DNA of 64,000 bases from Prostheceraeus crozeri (taxonomy: Eukaryota; Platyhelminthes; Polycladida; Euryleptidae), in the NCBI GenBank assembly GCA_907163375.1, contig CAJQUW010000956.1, forward strand, positions 62,001-126,000. Direction: 5' to 3'. Position numbers and translations under genes: made by a program. Of this stretch, positions 35,512 through 47,849 are shown piece after piece (the stretch's first letter is position 1; each line of letters opens with the position of its first letter). Under the pieces are notes generated by a model. That model did no database searches, was not told where the DNA came from, and saw only the letters and a list, made by a program, of their open reading frames with translations.

Positions 35512-36769
35512 CATTCAATTTATGTTAGAAAACACATCTTATCAAGAAAAAGCTTCAACATCAACGAATTATTCCTTCCAAAAATGTGTATAATAGCTAA
35601 TTTTTTATAAGTGACTATCAAATCCATCTAAATATCAAAAAAGACACTTGTCGAATATTGTTGGGAATATGCTAGAAAAGCCAATACAACAATTTTGTAT
35701 AGGTAAATTTTGCATGGGATGTCTTTCTCTGGAAATTTCTGAAAAAAATCAGAAAAATTGCAGTGACCTTGGAGTCTGCTGACCGAACGCCATGCGAACA
35801 AAGCTCTTTCTACTCTATAGTTACTTATAAAATGTTAGTAGTCTCCCTCAAATGCAACCATTTATAAGACCATATAGGCCTATATGCAACCATTTATAAC
35901 ATCAATAAGTTATATACTTGAGCTATTTGAATTTGACAATTGATTCCTAGCTTCAATCTAATGATATCAGTACACATCACAGCTCAGGGTTCTCAAATTG
36001 CATCTTTTAAAACTACCCATAAGGTTGACAACTGATTCAACAGGTTGGACATTTAAAAAAATGCAATAAAATGATGACATTTAAAAAAAAGTACATCATG
36101 TTTTTTTTGTTTTACATCTAAAACCAACTTACTACTCCAAGAAGTACAAGTAAGTCATCTGACATATTGGAAAAAAACCATAATGTTTGTCTTCTGGTGA
36201 TTCGACAGCTTTCATGTCAATCACAGTGACTCCGAAATGCTTCAACATCTCCGTGTTTTGCGGCAGAGCGCCGGATAAAGGTTTAAGATTTAATGCATTC
36301 ATCAATGAATGAATATATCGATCAATGACATAAAATTCGACGTGCTAATTTAGACAAAATAACATCAATATTTAATAGTGTATCAATATGTTTATACTTA
36401 AACATTACACTGCACTGATAATTTGCACAAAGATTCTATTGGAATCTTACAAAGGGTATTATCAGGATATCTCTCACAGCCTACATTAAAATACACGTCA
36501 GTCTGAAACCCAAATGTACAATATTTGATAAAGACAATGTGATTAAAAAGACAGAATAATTTACGGATATTAGGCTACAATTCTTAAGATCACATGCGCA
36601 TCAGGGGCCTTTTCATTATCGCACGCTTCATGCACCTGAAAATTGCTGGCATGTGCTATTCTGAAGGTTGAATTTCTTCTAACCTCGACTTGGAGGACTC
36701 CTGTTGTTCGTTCTCCTGTTTCCCTTCCTTCAAGTCAACATGAAGCTGTTGTTCTTGTAAGGCTCCGCG
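35512..36769. other. no gene recognised
   Basis: AT-rich with homopolymer A/T runs near 36055-36115. No feature is supported. Confidence 0.4.
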
Positions 36770-37330
36770 CACAGAATTAAATATTTTGTTTATCTGATTC
36801 GGTTTGCTAGAAGTGTGATTAATTCGAAATCAACGGCACATTGAGGAACTTATTAAGTGAGCAAAAAGGAATTCCTAATACTTTACAGAGATAGGAAAAA
36901 AAGTCGTGCGTCGCTTGAGGATTAATGTGATTTCAAGTAAAGTGCTTCGATTGCCAAAATTCCTTCAGATTCAAAGAACTCAGATCATTGCGCACAAGTT
37001 TTCTCCATAATGTTGGCCCTTCCGATCATTATTAAAAAAAGTAGCAGGCGTACGAAAATTAGTTCACTTGATTTCACCATCGTCTTCTCACCATTCCTTG
37101 CTGCATAGTGCATACATTGAATCGAAGCCAGGCATCGATGTGTGCTTTGGTGTGTGCGAAGTGATATCACAGTACGCACGCATCTCTCACTGATGGCTTT
37201 GGTGTCCTCCGCTGACAGCTTATTGTTTGCCATTTCCAATGGTAAGCGATACACGAATTATCCATTCGAGAAGGAGCAAGTTGTCTAATTCGATATTAAG
37301 GCTACATATAACTGTTCCTTTCTAGTTGAA
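36770..37330. mobile_element. CACAGAATTAG-ended DNA transposon, copy 4 (partial, inverted)
   Basis: The left end CACAGAATTAAATATTTTG (36770) is the reverse-oriented counterpart of the right end of copy 1. The body aligns with copy 1 in inverted orientation over most of its length (for example CGACGCACGA-type and CAAACAATAAGC runs). The opposite terminus is missing near 37330, where a separate dispersed repeat begins at 37345, so this copy is truncated. Confidence 0.75.
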
Positions 37331-37344
37331 TGAACTAATGAACG

Positions 37345-37904
37345 GCATTATAGTGGAAGTCTTCATGAAAAAGTCGCAATATTATTCGTGCTTTCTTGGC
37401 TGAAATTTCAAGGTTTTAACTCAATTTTCACCGGCATGATTTTTTGATTCACTAAATTCATGTTTCATTTTTTGAATCTGAATAGTGATGTGGACCCATT
37501 TACATCTTTCAAAGTTAATTGAAATCATTGTCTTTGATTATGTGATTTTGCTCTGCCAGTGACAAGTTGCCTGTGATATGATCACGTTTAAGGAAATACT
37601 CTTGAGGTTGAGCATGAAACCAATAGCAACCTATCGAATTGCTAATTTAACAAACACTACCTCTCCAAGGCTGTCATGACACTGAGAATCTGTAAAATGC
37701 CATCATTCCTTCCGCATTGCAATCATGATCACTAAATTCCGTGGCAATTTCTTCAAAACTGCAAAACTTTGCATATCTCACATTTGATGACAATTTACCA
37801 ACTATATCCCCCTCGAGTTCATTTAATAAATTCGAAATTGTATACACATTAGGGATTTAATAAATGCGGAGTTACCACTCTACCTAATATGCCTACTCTA
37901 TGGG
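37345..37904 (+). repeat. 0.56-kb dispersed repeat, copy 1
   Basis: From GCATTATAGTGGAAGTC to CCTACTCTATGGG this block matches 43658-44209 in direct orientation at roughly 75-80% by eye, with small insertions and deletions. Shared exact runs include GGACCCATTTACATCTTTCA and GTATACACATT. No coding frame, inverted ends or target duplication is evident. Confidence 0.8.
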
Positions 37905-39669
37905 CAAGCAGAAATGTTGCAAATTCATTTATCTCTACCGTGCAAACAACAAAAATAAATAGATTAATCGAGATTGTATGCGAAGTATAATCTTCATGAA
38001 TTTTGCGTATTTTCTCATTTTTGCACAACGTCGAGCTTTGATCCATTAATCGGCGCTGCACAGTCATGCATTAAAATGCCATTCTGTAGATGAATAACCC
38101 GACGAGCTGAGATTCATAACAAAAACTCTTATTTGCATTATGTTCATAATTGCAATTACTGTTTGTGCGAACCTAAATGTTGATATTATCAGAATTAAAT
38201 TGATCTGCATAAAGTCGTAGATTCACCAGGCAGGCCTATTGTTTATTAGGCTACATAAGTGACTAAGTTGGTCAATTTCAGCTGGAGGCTCAAAGATCAC
38301 ATAATTATAATGGGACGGCACGACATATCAGGTTTGCGGAACGTTCAGGGGCTTCAATGCCATCTCGAGAAAAAAATAAGAATCATCCAAACAACCAAGA
38401 TCGATGAAAAGTAGCACGACCTTGATGTAAACCAATTGAAGATATTTAAAAAACCGTCCGATGGTTCATACTTTGGAAGACCGAAACTGTGCCGGCGCCC
38501 CGCGTCATAGCAACCGGTCGATCCATCGTACCGTCCAGTTCCAATAGGTGTATATATAGCTGGACATCATTCAAAGTCAGAAAAAAGATCATGCTCCTTT
38601 ATTTCACAATTTTCAAATTGAATTATGCTTGATCGAATAAATCAGTTCTTTCTATCATAGCATGCATGGCTGCATTATGACCGGCAATTCCAAATGCTCG
38701 ATCGGCTGGTCAAACAGCACGACCCGGAACGGGTCCAACACTGCTACCGGGCTTTGTTTCTGATAAACTTGGTGAGCGAGTCGTCATCATTTCATCCAAC
38801 AATTTGGTCCATGTCCAACACCATGACGTCACGTAATTAAAAGTAAAAATTTGGAAGTTTTTTGCCAAATTAACGAATTTTGTAAGAATCCCACCACTAT
38901 TCTGTGTAATTATTTGTAGAGCTGCGGTACCCCAAGAAATTCATTGCTTGCGATCCCTAAAAACAGGGTGATAAAAGTACATAGCGACATAGCTAAAATC
39001 TTTTTTTTTTGCATAATGCAGCTTTTACGATGCATCAGCTGACTTACGTATGTAGTATAGAGATGATGCTGTTTGGGTCCAAGTCCAACAGTCATTTTGT
39101 TGCGTTCTATAAGTGCTCCACACTGCCATGCTGTAGTCTAAAGAAGAGTGAGTGCATTGAAATTATTCTCTCATGTGAGACAGGAAGCTGTCGGAAATTT
39201 CCTGCAGAATTCTCCGAAAGGACTATCGGTTGATAAGTTAGTTCAAATAAAGCCTGAATCGCCCGGTCTGGCTATGTTATTTCTTATCGCTCATAATTTG
39301 TAAATTAGATAGGAATTTAGTCTGAGATTGAGATAGATGATAATAAGATGCATACTTATCAGTTTTACTAGTAGAGTGTGTATGTTTCCCTTTTGTATGA
39401 AGTTCTCTGCATTAAGTTTGTTTCTATGAAAGCTCGAATGCGTGATTTATAAAGAAAGCAGCCAAGATATTTGAATGCAACATATGTGCTTGTGTAGCAC
39501 TGACGTCATTCTCTCTTACCGACATTAGTGTAAAAGTTGATAATACCGCTATAAAATCTCTCAAAGATTGTTTGAAGGGAGCTTTTGTCAAATCAGTATC
39601 GTCGTCATTATGAAAGAAAGTAAATGACAACCACATAGGAAATGTTGTACGAAACCTAACCACAGAGGT
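37905..39669. other. no gene recognised
   Basis: No supported feature. Frames at 39009-39233 (+) and 39424-39663 (-) look incidental. The last part may be the start of the LINE that follows, whose 5' boundary is not sharp. Confidence 0.4.
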
Positions 39670-42600
39670 GGATTCGACTGTCGCGGAAACAGCGCAGACA
39701 AAGCAATTTATCTCTGTGGCCCTAACCGAAGAGGAGCCACAGTGATGGATTATTCAGAGTAATGGATTAGTAACCAGGACTAGTTCCAATACATAGTGAA
39801 TCGACAGATGTCGTGAAAAATGACTCTAATCAAAATCGAACACATCTAGCTACTGAGGCCCCTCAATCAATCGACGTGAAGTACCTTATGCTTAGAGCAT
39901 TTGGTGGTGCCCTTGAAGAAAAGGGGTCCAAACCCGATGAGCTCATGACACTGTGGCATCGTGCAACTATGTTAAACGGACCGAAATACCGACTTCCTGG
40001 TGGTAGTGTGGGAAGGCTCTATGTTGACCATCTCACCAGAGAAATTGATCTGTTGGGTAATTCTTCTTCATCCGTTCAAAAAAGGAGTGAACGTGTAATG
40101 TTATTTGATTCTGTCATATTACATAAAGATTTCAATGTGACAAAAGGCAATGACATGAGACGTTTGATTATTCGTCGTCTTGACCTATGGGACAAATCAG
40201 AATTCAAATTATTGGTTCAAGAAGCAGAAAGATGCGATAATATCAATCGGAGAGGAAAAAACAGAAATAAAAAGAACCTCAGTGGCAATGAATTGAAGAA
40301 AGTTCAGGAACATACTACAAAAGTATTCACACGATTAATGCTCGAGGGTAATGTCAAAAGTGCAGTCCGTTTTGTTCTGAACAGAGAGAAGGGAGGTGTA
40401 TTACACCCGAATGACAATATCATTTTGAAAGATTCCACTGTGAAAGTAATTGACGCTCTACGAGAGAAACACCCGAGAGCAGCTAATCCTGTTAGTGAAT
40501 CTTTCATCCAATGTGATGAACTACCGCTATACGCGAAGACATAGATGTCACGGCAACTCATGTCGAAAAGGCCACCAGAGGCCTACATGGTTCTGCTGGA
40601 CCAGCAGGGTGTGATTCAACTCGTTGGAAGGACAATCTATTTAAGTTTGGGAGACACAGTGAAAGGCTTGTGATTCTGTTGCAACTCTTATACGACGTCT
40701 TGCGAATTCCGTGGTGTCTTGGGATCAAATAAGAGCACTAATGTCAAACCGCCTTATCGCTTTGGATAAGTGCTCGGGCATAAGACCAATAGGCATCGGT
40801 GAAGCATTAAGAAGAATCATATGCAGAACAATGGCCTTCATAACAAAGAATGACGTTCTTACTGTTTGCAGCCAAGAACAATTATGTGCAGGTGCGAAGG
40901 GTGGCATCGAATCTGCTGTGCACGCCCTATTCGAAGAGAATTGTTCAGATTCTGTCGGATGGGGAATTCTATTGATAGACGCGAGAAACGCCTTCAATTC
41001 GGTGAACAGAATAGCAGGACTCTGGAGCTCTCGCATCCTCTGGCCGCGAGCATCACTCTTTCTATTCAACACTTATCGTGGTTTTGCACCCCTCGTCATA
41101 AGAGGAACGAATGATCTAATCTTTAGTGAAGAAGGAGTGCAAAGGTGATTCGCTCTCCATGCTTTTCTACGCAACATCAATTTATCCACTAATACAAGCT
41201 TTACGAACCGGAAATACCATACAAAACTGGTATGCAGATTATTCATCGGTTGCAGGCAAATTTGATGATACAATCAAATGGCTCAATAAACTATTGGATA
41301 TTGGACCTAAATACGGTTACCATCCCGAACCGTCAAAGAGTGTGATAATAGTTTCTCCCGCATGTATGGATGCTGCAAGAACAATATTCAACAGATATGG
41401 AATACGTGTTTCAACTGGAAATAGATTCATTGGAGGATTTATTGGGTGTGCAGAAGAAAAAGAAAAATACATGACAGAAAAAATCAACGTTTGGCTGAAT
41501 TACATTGAGGTAATGACTGACATTGCCATTTCACAGCCCCAAGCAGCCCTGTCTGCGGTGGTGAAATCCATTCAGAATGAGTGGACATACACGCAAAATG
41601 TTATTCCTGGGACATCTTCTTTATTCAACAGCCTTGAAACTGCACTGCATAATAAGTTCTTAGCCGCAGTATTCGGCACTCCGATCTCTGCTGCTGAAAG
41701 AAAATTAACTGCCAACTCAACGCGCTTCGCGGGTCTTAACCTTTGGAATCCAGTAACGCAATCCCAATTGAATTATGAAACATCGAGAGCCTCAACGAAA
41801 GTACTGTCTAATGCCATCAAACAACCTGATGAACTTTTCGATGCATCTAGCCATTATAAAACGATTCAAGAATGTAGACAAAACAGGAGAATATTACGTT
41901 TTGCTTGCGAAAAATCTAGTGTAGAAAAACTTTGCACAATGCTTCCACGAAAACAAGCGAACTCTATCCGTCGATGCATTAATAGTAAGAACAGTGATTG
42001 GCTTAACGTGCTACCCTTGAGCATTCACAATTTCGACCTTTCAAGAACTGAATTCCGTGATGCTCTGCCTTTTCGATATGGACGTTCTATAAATGAGCTC
42101 CCTGCCGTTTGTGACGGATGCGGTGAAATGTTTTCCGTAAACCATGGGCTAAATTGCAAAAAAGGAGGACTGATAATTCAACGGCGTAATGAGATGAAAG
42201 ATCTGATCGGAGACTTAGCTGCAATGGCATATGGAGAACGAAATGTCACCAAAGAACCAATCATCCGAGAGACTGCGGAACTCGGCAGTGAAGAGGAAGG
42301 ATTACGGGCAGACATCATGGTGAGAGGAGTGTGGGCACCACAGACTCCGGCGTTGTTCGATATACAGGTAGTCAACCTTGACGCCGAATCGTACGATGGT
42401 CGCACTCCAACTCAAATTTTGACTAATGCTGAAAAACGAAAAGAAGTGAAATATAAAAATCCATGTACTCACCGCAGAAGTGATTTTACCCCGATGATCC
42501 TCTCCTGTGAAGGATTATATGGAACTCAGGCCAAGTCTTTCTTCAAGGCTCTGTCCAATAAACTTCATGCCAAATGGGAGCATTTCATGGGTGACTGACC

Positions 42601-42860
42601 AACAACTTCCTTTGTGCATACAAGCATCATGTTTGCACTAATAAGTGCAACAAGCCACTGCATGAGAGGATCACGCAGAAAATGAAGAACCGGAATAGGC
42701 TTCGATGATGCGGCTGGAATTCCGAGTGAATTTTGTTGACGACTTACCTCTTACTTTTCTTTCCCTGACTTTCGTACCTACTCTTACCTTATGCCGTTAT
42801 GCTTTTTTTGTTATCTATATGTATTTGTTCGTAAAAATAAAATCAGAGATGTAACCAGAT
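39670..42860 (+). mobile_element. LINE with C-terminal restriction-like endonuclease
   Basis: The element spans a 5' leader of uncertain start, one long broken reading frame and a 3' region ending in an A-rich TTCGTAAAAATAAAATC run. The coding architecture (RT, then CCHC knuckle, then PD-(D/E)xK nuclease) is that of site- or sequence-selective LINEs such as the R2/R4/NeSL/Hero groups. No N-terminal zinc fingers were seen, so the 5' end may be truncated. The clade is not certain. Direct repeats at 37345-37904 and 43658-44209 flank it at a distance but do not look like its ends. Confidence 0.65.
39813..42598 (+). pseudogene. reverse transcriptase/endonuclease of the LINE
   Basis: Three overlapping frames together read as one protein: 39813-40544 (N-terminal part with NREKGGVLHPND), about 40535-41148 (GIRPIGIGEALRRII, AGAKGGIESAVHA, and RT motif A LLIDARNAFNSVNR) and 41126-42598. 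The last holds GDSLSMLFYA, then NWYADYSS in place of the catalytic YADD/FADD box, so the second aspartate is Tyr (one-base change at 41240). Later come SKSVIIV, the knuckle CDGCGEMFSVNHGLNC and the nuclease block LRADIMVRGVW...ALFDIQVVN...KRKEVKY. Frameshifts lie near 40535, 40670 and 41140. With the lost catalytic Asp this copy is inactive, but the long intact C-terminus implies it is not very old. Confidence 0.8.
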
Positions 42861-43657
42861 GAAAAGAAACTTGAACTTTGCTTTTCACGGGCCAATCCAA
42901 TTTTCTATCAGTGACTTAATGAACAGATAAAGCCTTTAGTACTGGGTTGACGTCAACCTACACTGAATGGAACCAATGCGAATGCAAGACGCTGAATAGT
43001 TGGTAATCGGACTTTCTATCATCGACTGCAGAATGCCGAAAGGTCCCTTTTATGCTGGTAGATCTCATGCCGTTCCTATTAAATGAAGATGGAGAATTTC
43101 TTACATGCTTTTAACATGATCGAACTCCACCATATTACAATGCTCATTAATGACTGGATCAACAACTTAAATCTTCCAGGACACTGTTGAGCGCCGAGTT
43201 CCAGTCTCACGAAGTTGGGAAATTTGGAAGGTATAAAGGATCGAATTCGTGGCGGGTGTGCACACATTTCATCCAACATAGTGACGTCTGAACCTGTCAT
43301 CTGAGTGCTACCTGACACAATGCAACTTAATTTACCGGCTTGATGTTCTCAATTAAAAAGGAGTTTTCATAGAGTAAGTATATATAGGTAGAGTGTCGAC
43401 TCAAAAAATTATCTGTATACCAAAATTATCTGTATATCAAAAGATTCCGTTGTTTACGGAGATAATGTTCCTGTGGTCCAAAAAATGTTTGAACAGTTTT
43501 TTAAAAGCTAAATTCTTGCAAATTTATATACTACCGACATGAAGCCCATTTTATAAGTAGTATGAAACAAGTTGGATATCAAAAGGAATCAATATTTGCT
43601 GACAAGCATCTTAATTAAGCGGAAATTAGGCTAATGATCTACGAAATTTCATGAGCT
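42861..43657. other. no gene recognised
   Basis: Nothing supported between the LINE 3' end and the dispersed repeat. Confidence 0.4.
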
Positions 43658-44209
43658 GCATTATAATGCAAGTCCCTGCAATTCTTCACGGACACGTTGA
43701 GATCTTATGACAGCTTCTTGGCTGAGATGTCATGTTTTCAGTTCAATTTTCAGCGGTATGATTTTATGATTCACAAGGCGTTATTTCTTGAATCTGAATA
43801 GTAATATGGACCCATTTACATCTTTCAAAGTTAATTCTGATCAGCGTTCTTGATGATGTTTTGCTCTTTCAGTGGCAGTTTGTGATATCACGCTTAAGAA
43901 AATAATCTTTTTATAATAGAGCTGAGCATTTTATTATGGAAACCCATCTAATTGCTAATTTAGCAAACTATATTACCTCTCCAAGTTGTCATAACATGGA
44001 AGATTTGTGGAATATAATTATTTTTTCTGTATTGCTATCATGATAAGTCAAATTCGTGTACATTTCTCCAAAAGTGTACAAAATTTGTATATCTCACAGG
44101 ATCGCACTGGTCTCGACTCATGTTTATTTAATGAAATCGAAACTGTATACACATTGGGGATTTAGTAAATGCTGAGTTGCCACTCTACCTAATATACCTA
44201 CTCTATGGG
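43658..44209 (+). repeat. 0.55-kb dispersed repeat, copy 2
   Basis: Direct-orientation partner of 37345-37904. Both copies end at CTACTCTATGGG. Unrelated sequence follows in each case, so the right border is sharp. The left border is less well conserved. Confidence 0.8.
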
Positions 44210-44562
44210 AGTTTTGATATGTATGGAGACTTTTAAATCACCCTGTAGTGTTGTATGGAATTGATGTGAAAAAATCAAATATTACACTGACTTCATCACA
44301 CTGCTTTCAGTGCAAATGGTAATACATAGAAAGCGAGATATTGCATCATACTTGAGAAAAAAAATGAAACAAACTTCAATTCAAGCCAATGATAGTATAT
44401 TTCATTAATTATGTCAATGAGTAACGTCGGTTGAAACAATTACATAGGTACCTGCACTTTGATGAGAGTTAATTTTTCACGAATTCTTATGAACTGTCAA
44501 GGGCCCAGCTGATATTACTGCCATCTTTATCAATACTGCTTTTTCAATTTATTGGATACATG

Positions 44563-45671
44563 CAGTGGCGGCTCTATGGATTTCTGTTAGGTCATGCTCA
44601 TCAATTTTTTCGCATCATGAGGAAAAAAGTATGTGTGACAGCTATCATACGAGGATTTTTAGCCATGCAACTGATGTAGCATAATGTAGCTTAATATCAT
44701 GCAACTTAAGAAACAGTTACGAATTCGATGAACAAAATTTTAATCTCATTCCATTTGCATTTGCCCTTTCCTAATTATAATTCACACATGCAAGCCGCCT
44801 ACTTTTCACATCAGGTAATCCAGTGAATATGGTGTAGGGCTAGGCATAATTCTAATGATCTACATACTGTACAGCCAAAATACGCTTAAAATAAATTCCA
44901 GGCGTAGGCTACATGATTTGTATGTTTGAGTACATCCGATGATAATCTGATGCATGCATAGCCTATTATACTATTTGCTCCTAGACATATCTACATATGC
45001 AAGCATGTAGAAGACCACGACTAAATTTAATCACCAGATAATGTATATTAAATAATATTCAAGTTCTAGTTATTTGAAGCATGCATTTAAGATAGTAAAA
45101 ACACCGTCAATCGCACAAAATCACAAGCTGTATTAACATTGGAAGATATTGAATTACTTATAAAGGACGTCAATTCGATGGGTTTCAATCGTGCAACTGA
45201 GACTCGAGACATCTCATGATCTCACTACACCGATAAAATCAGCAGATTGCCGTCCAATCAGCTACCGTTAGTTGGTTGAAACGAGCTATACGTATCATTT
45301 GTGCTTCCCGTCCACGGCATGAGATGGAGTATGAAAATCGTCATCCGCAGATTTTGCTATTGTTCTCCCGTCAGATGATCCGGCCAATAACAAATGAGGT
45401 ATGCTCGAATTGACTTGCGTTCCCCTGAATTTTTTAGAACAAGTTAGCTACTTGATAAATCTTAATTGAGTATGACCTTAATGTCACAGCAACATGATCT
45501 GACATAGTAATCAAATGTTATCAAATGTAATCAAATGATGTTGGAAGTTTTTTTGTTGATTCAAAACTTTCCCTTTCTTGTGGTTGACATCGTTGATTTG
45601 TGTGGAGGAAAATTAGACAAAATACTTCGTCATGCTGAGCATGAAGGGCATGATCGCTAAAGCCGCCACTG
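44563..45671. mobile_element. hAT-type non-autonomous element (1109 bp)
   Basis: CAGTGGCGGCTCTA at the left and TAAAGCCGCCACTG at the right are inverted ends. An exact 8-bp duplication GATACATG lies at 44555-44562 and 45672-45679. CATGCTCATCA and TGCTGAGCATGAAG lie just inside. The interior is AT-rich and has no transposase. Both ends and target copies are nearly intact, so the insertion is fairly young. Confidence 0.9.
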
Positions 45672-45679
45672 GATACATG

Positions 45680-46554
45680 CATACCTCAATGCTAACAACA
45701 ATGAAAACGAAAAGTTGTACAAGCTTCATTTTTTACATAAAAACCACTGCAATATCACATTGAGTTATTCATCACCAATTTTATACATTTCAAAATCTCA
45801 TTGGGAGATTTTGGATTGACGACAGTGCTAAGCACAAGAATCGCAGGGTCATGCGCAAATTCTTCATAATTCCATCGTAAAAGCGAATTAACATAACCAC
45901 CTGTGTATCAGAACAGCAGTCATCAGCGCTTGTAATGCCACGAATTCGAGAAATAAATGTCATATCCGAATGTCACGCTGTTCTTGTTGGCGATGTTTCT
46001 CTTACAGCATTCGTGCAGTTCCTTTGAGACATGAAAAAGCATATGTCCAAATCATCGTCTCCAGAGGTGGGTAAGAAGAGTGGATCAAAAAAAAGTTACA
46101 ACTGTATTGGTCTATGTCAACACCGATGGACCGACATTGATCCTGACGAGTGGTTTAAATAGCAGCTCCACCTTGACTGCTTCAGATCGTACAGAAACAG
46201 TTCATTCATCTTCATCTGGTTCAGATTCATCCTGAAATTGAACTATGACATTCGTTAGACTAACTGCTGCTATTTTACTGTTATATTACTTACATTATTT
46301 GGGTTATCTCAATTATTCGATGAAAAGGATTCTGATAAAGGGACCATACGCCTGTCGCCGTCGTATGAGTGATTGAAAACTATGTGGAGAACAAATTAGA
46401 ATGCCCATTAAAAATTACAGATGACAAAAATCTGCTAAATCAGTTTTTTAATTGATGTATTTTTGGAATTTTTGATATGGCATGCTGTTCACATGAAAAC
46501 ATAGAACAACGGCTTTATAACTAGCTGCAAAAGAAACACATCGCAGAACCCGTC
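45680..46554. other. no gene recognised
   Basis: No supported feature. Confidence 0.4.
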
Positions 46555-47280
46555 AATATCAGTAAACCCGTCAAAATGTGCAGTGATGAACATAACTACC
46601 AAGAAAAACATCGTGCTCTCACCTGTTAATTTATCCGACAACCAGCAGTTGCCACTTGTTCAGTCCATTCAGCTACTCGGCGTAACACTGTCTCACAACA
46701 TGCGTTGGCATGAGCATGTTAGCACAGTCATTCGCAAAGCCTCGAAACGCCTGTTCATTCTGCGGTTCATGCGGAAATCGTCATGTCCTCCAGAATTTAT
46801 GCATCAAACTTATCGAGCAATGATTAGACCTTTGCTACTGTATTGCTACCCAGCTTTTTGTAGCATTCCCATCTGCCTCTCCAAGAAACTGATCTGTTTC
46901 GAAAACAGAGCACTTCACATCATTGGTGCTGAGGCCAGTAGGCCTATGACATTCCAGAACATGGCCATAGTTATGTTTGAACCTCTTCGACTCTGTTAGC
47001 AACAATACTGACCACCCCTTGCGAGAGTGTTTTCTCACTCGAGAAATCACTATGCGTAATACATGCCCTCTCCGCCCTCCTCTTGCAAGAACAAAACGAC
47101 TCAAGAACTCTTTTATTCGCTTTTGCCATACCTGACCTCCTGTCTTCAGTGTCTTTCTTCAACACTTTCCTCTTGTAATTTGAACTGTGAATGAATTTGT
47201 AATTGTTCTCACCGAGCTGCCAGTAGGCTCCTAGCCTTCTTGTATGTGAGACAAAAATAAAGCTATTATTATTATTATCG
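46555..47280 (+). pseudogene. LINE 3' end (jockey/CR1-like RT C-terminus)
   Basis: The frame from about 46555 reads NPSKCAVMN, then IQLLGVTLSHNMRWHEHV, RKASKRLFILRFMRKSS, YRAMIRPLLLYCYPAFCS and ENRALHIIG. This is the thumb and C-terminal region typical of jockey/CR1-like LINEs. Frameshifted pieces follow (PPLAR, NDSRTLLFAF). The segment ends in a TATTATTATTATTAT microsatellite at 47262-47279, a usual 3' tail for this kind of element. The copy is 5'-truncated. Confidence 0.8.
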
Positions 47281-47771
47281 GCTACAGATGCGTATATGCA
47301 ATTACAAATTTTAAAAAGCGATATTAAGTTTGTATTTTGCAATACGAAGATCTGAAAATCTCTCTACATGAATCACGAAAGGTTTTTGAAAGTTAACTGT
47401 TATGGTGAGAGTTCAACTTCATCAAAACTGAATTTCTGGTAATTTTTATCATTACATTCGATTTTTTGTCTTGAAATAACACCAAGGCTCTTTGATAAAC
47501 CACAGCAAACTAGAATATCAAATCAATTTCCGCCAAAATCGACAGCCTCAGTTCAATTAAAGGACACAAATAGAGAGCATCTTCCGGAGATAATTTTAAA
47601 GGATGTCACTTTTTAGGACGCATAAGTGTAAGTTCACAAAAAGGAAACACACTAGCAAAATTAGGATCACACACAGAGTTCATTCAATGGTGAAGTCACT
47701 TGTACGGAACTAACTATTTTTTTGCGCATAAAGCATGAAGACGTTGGTGAATGAGTTTCATTAAAGGCTTA
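47281..47771. other. no gene recognised
   Basis: No supported feature. Confidence 0.4.
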
Positions 47772-47849
47772 TTACAAAGTATGGATGTGCCGATATGAGA
47801 AAATTTTGCCACTATTCGATGCCGATAATCTATCCTCAAAAAATCAAAC

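Noticed and set aside
37345-44209. Long terminal repeats of an LTR element around the 39.7-42.9 kb gene
   Set aside because: The gene is a LINE with RT and restriction-like nuclease. The repeats lie well outside it, differ by about a fifth and show no LTR end signature.
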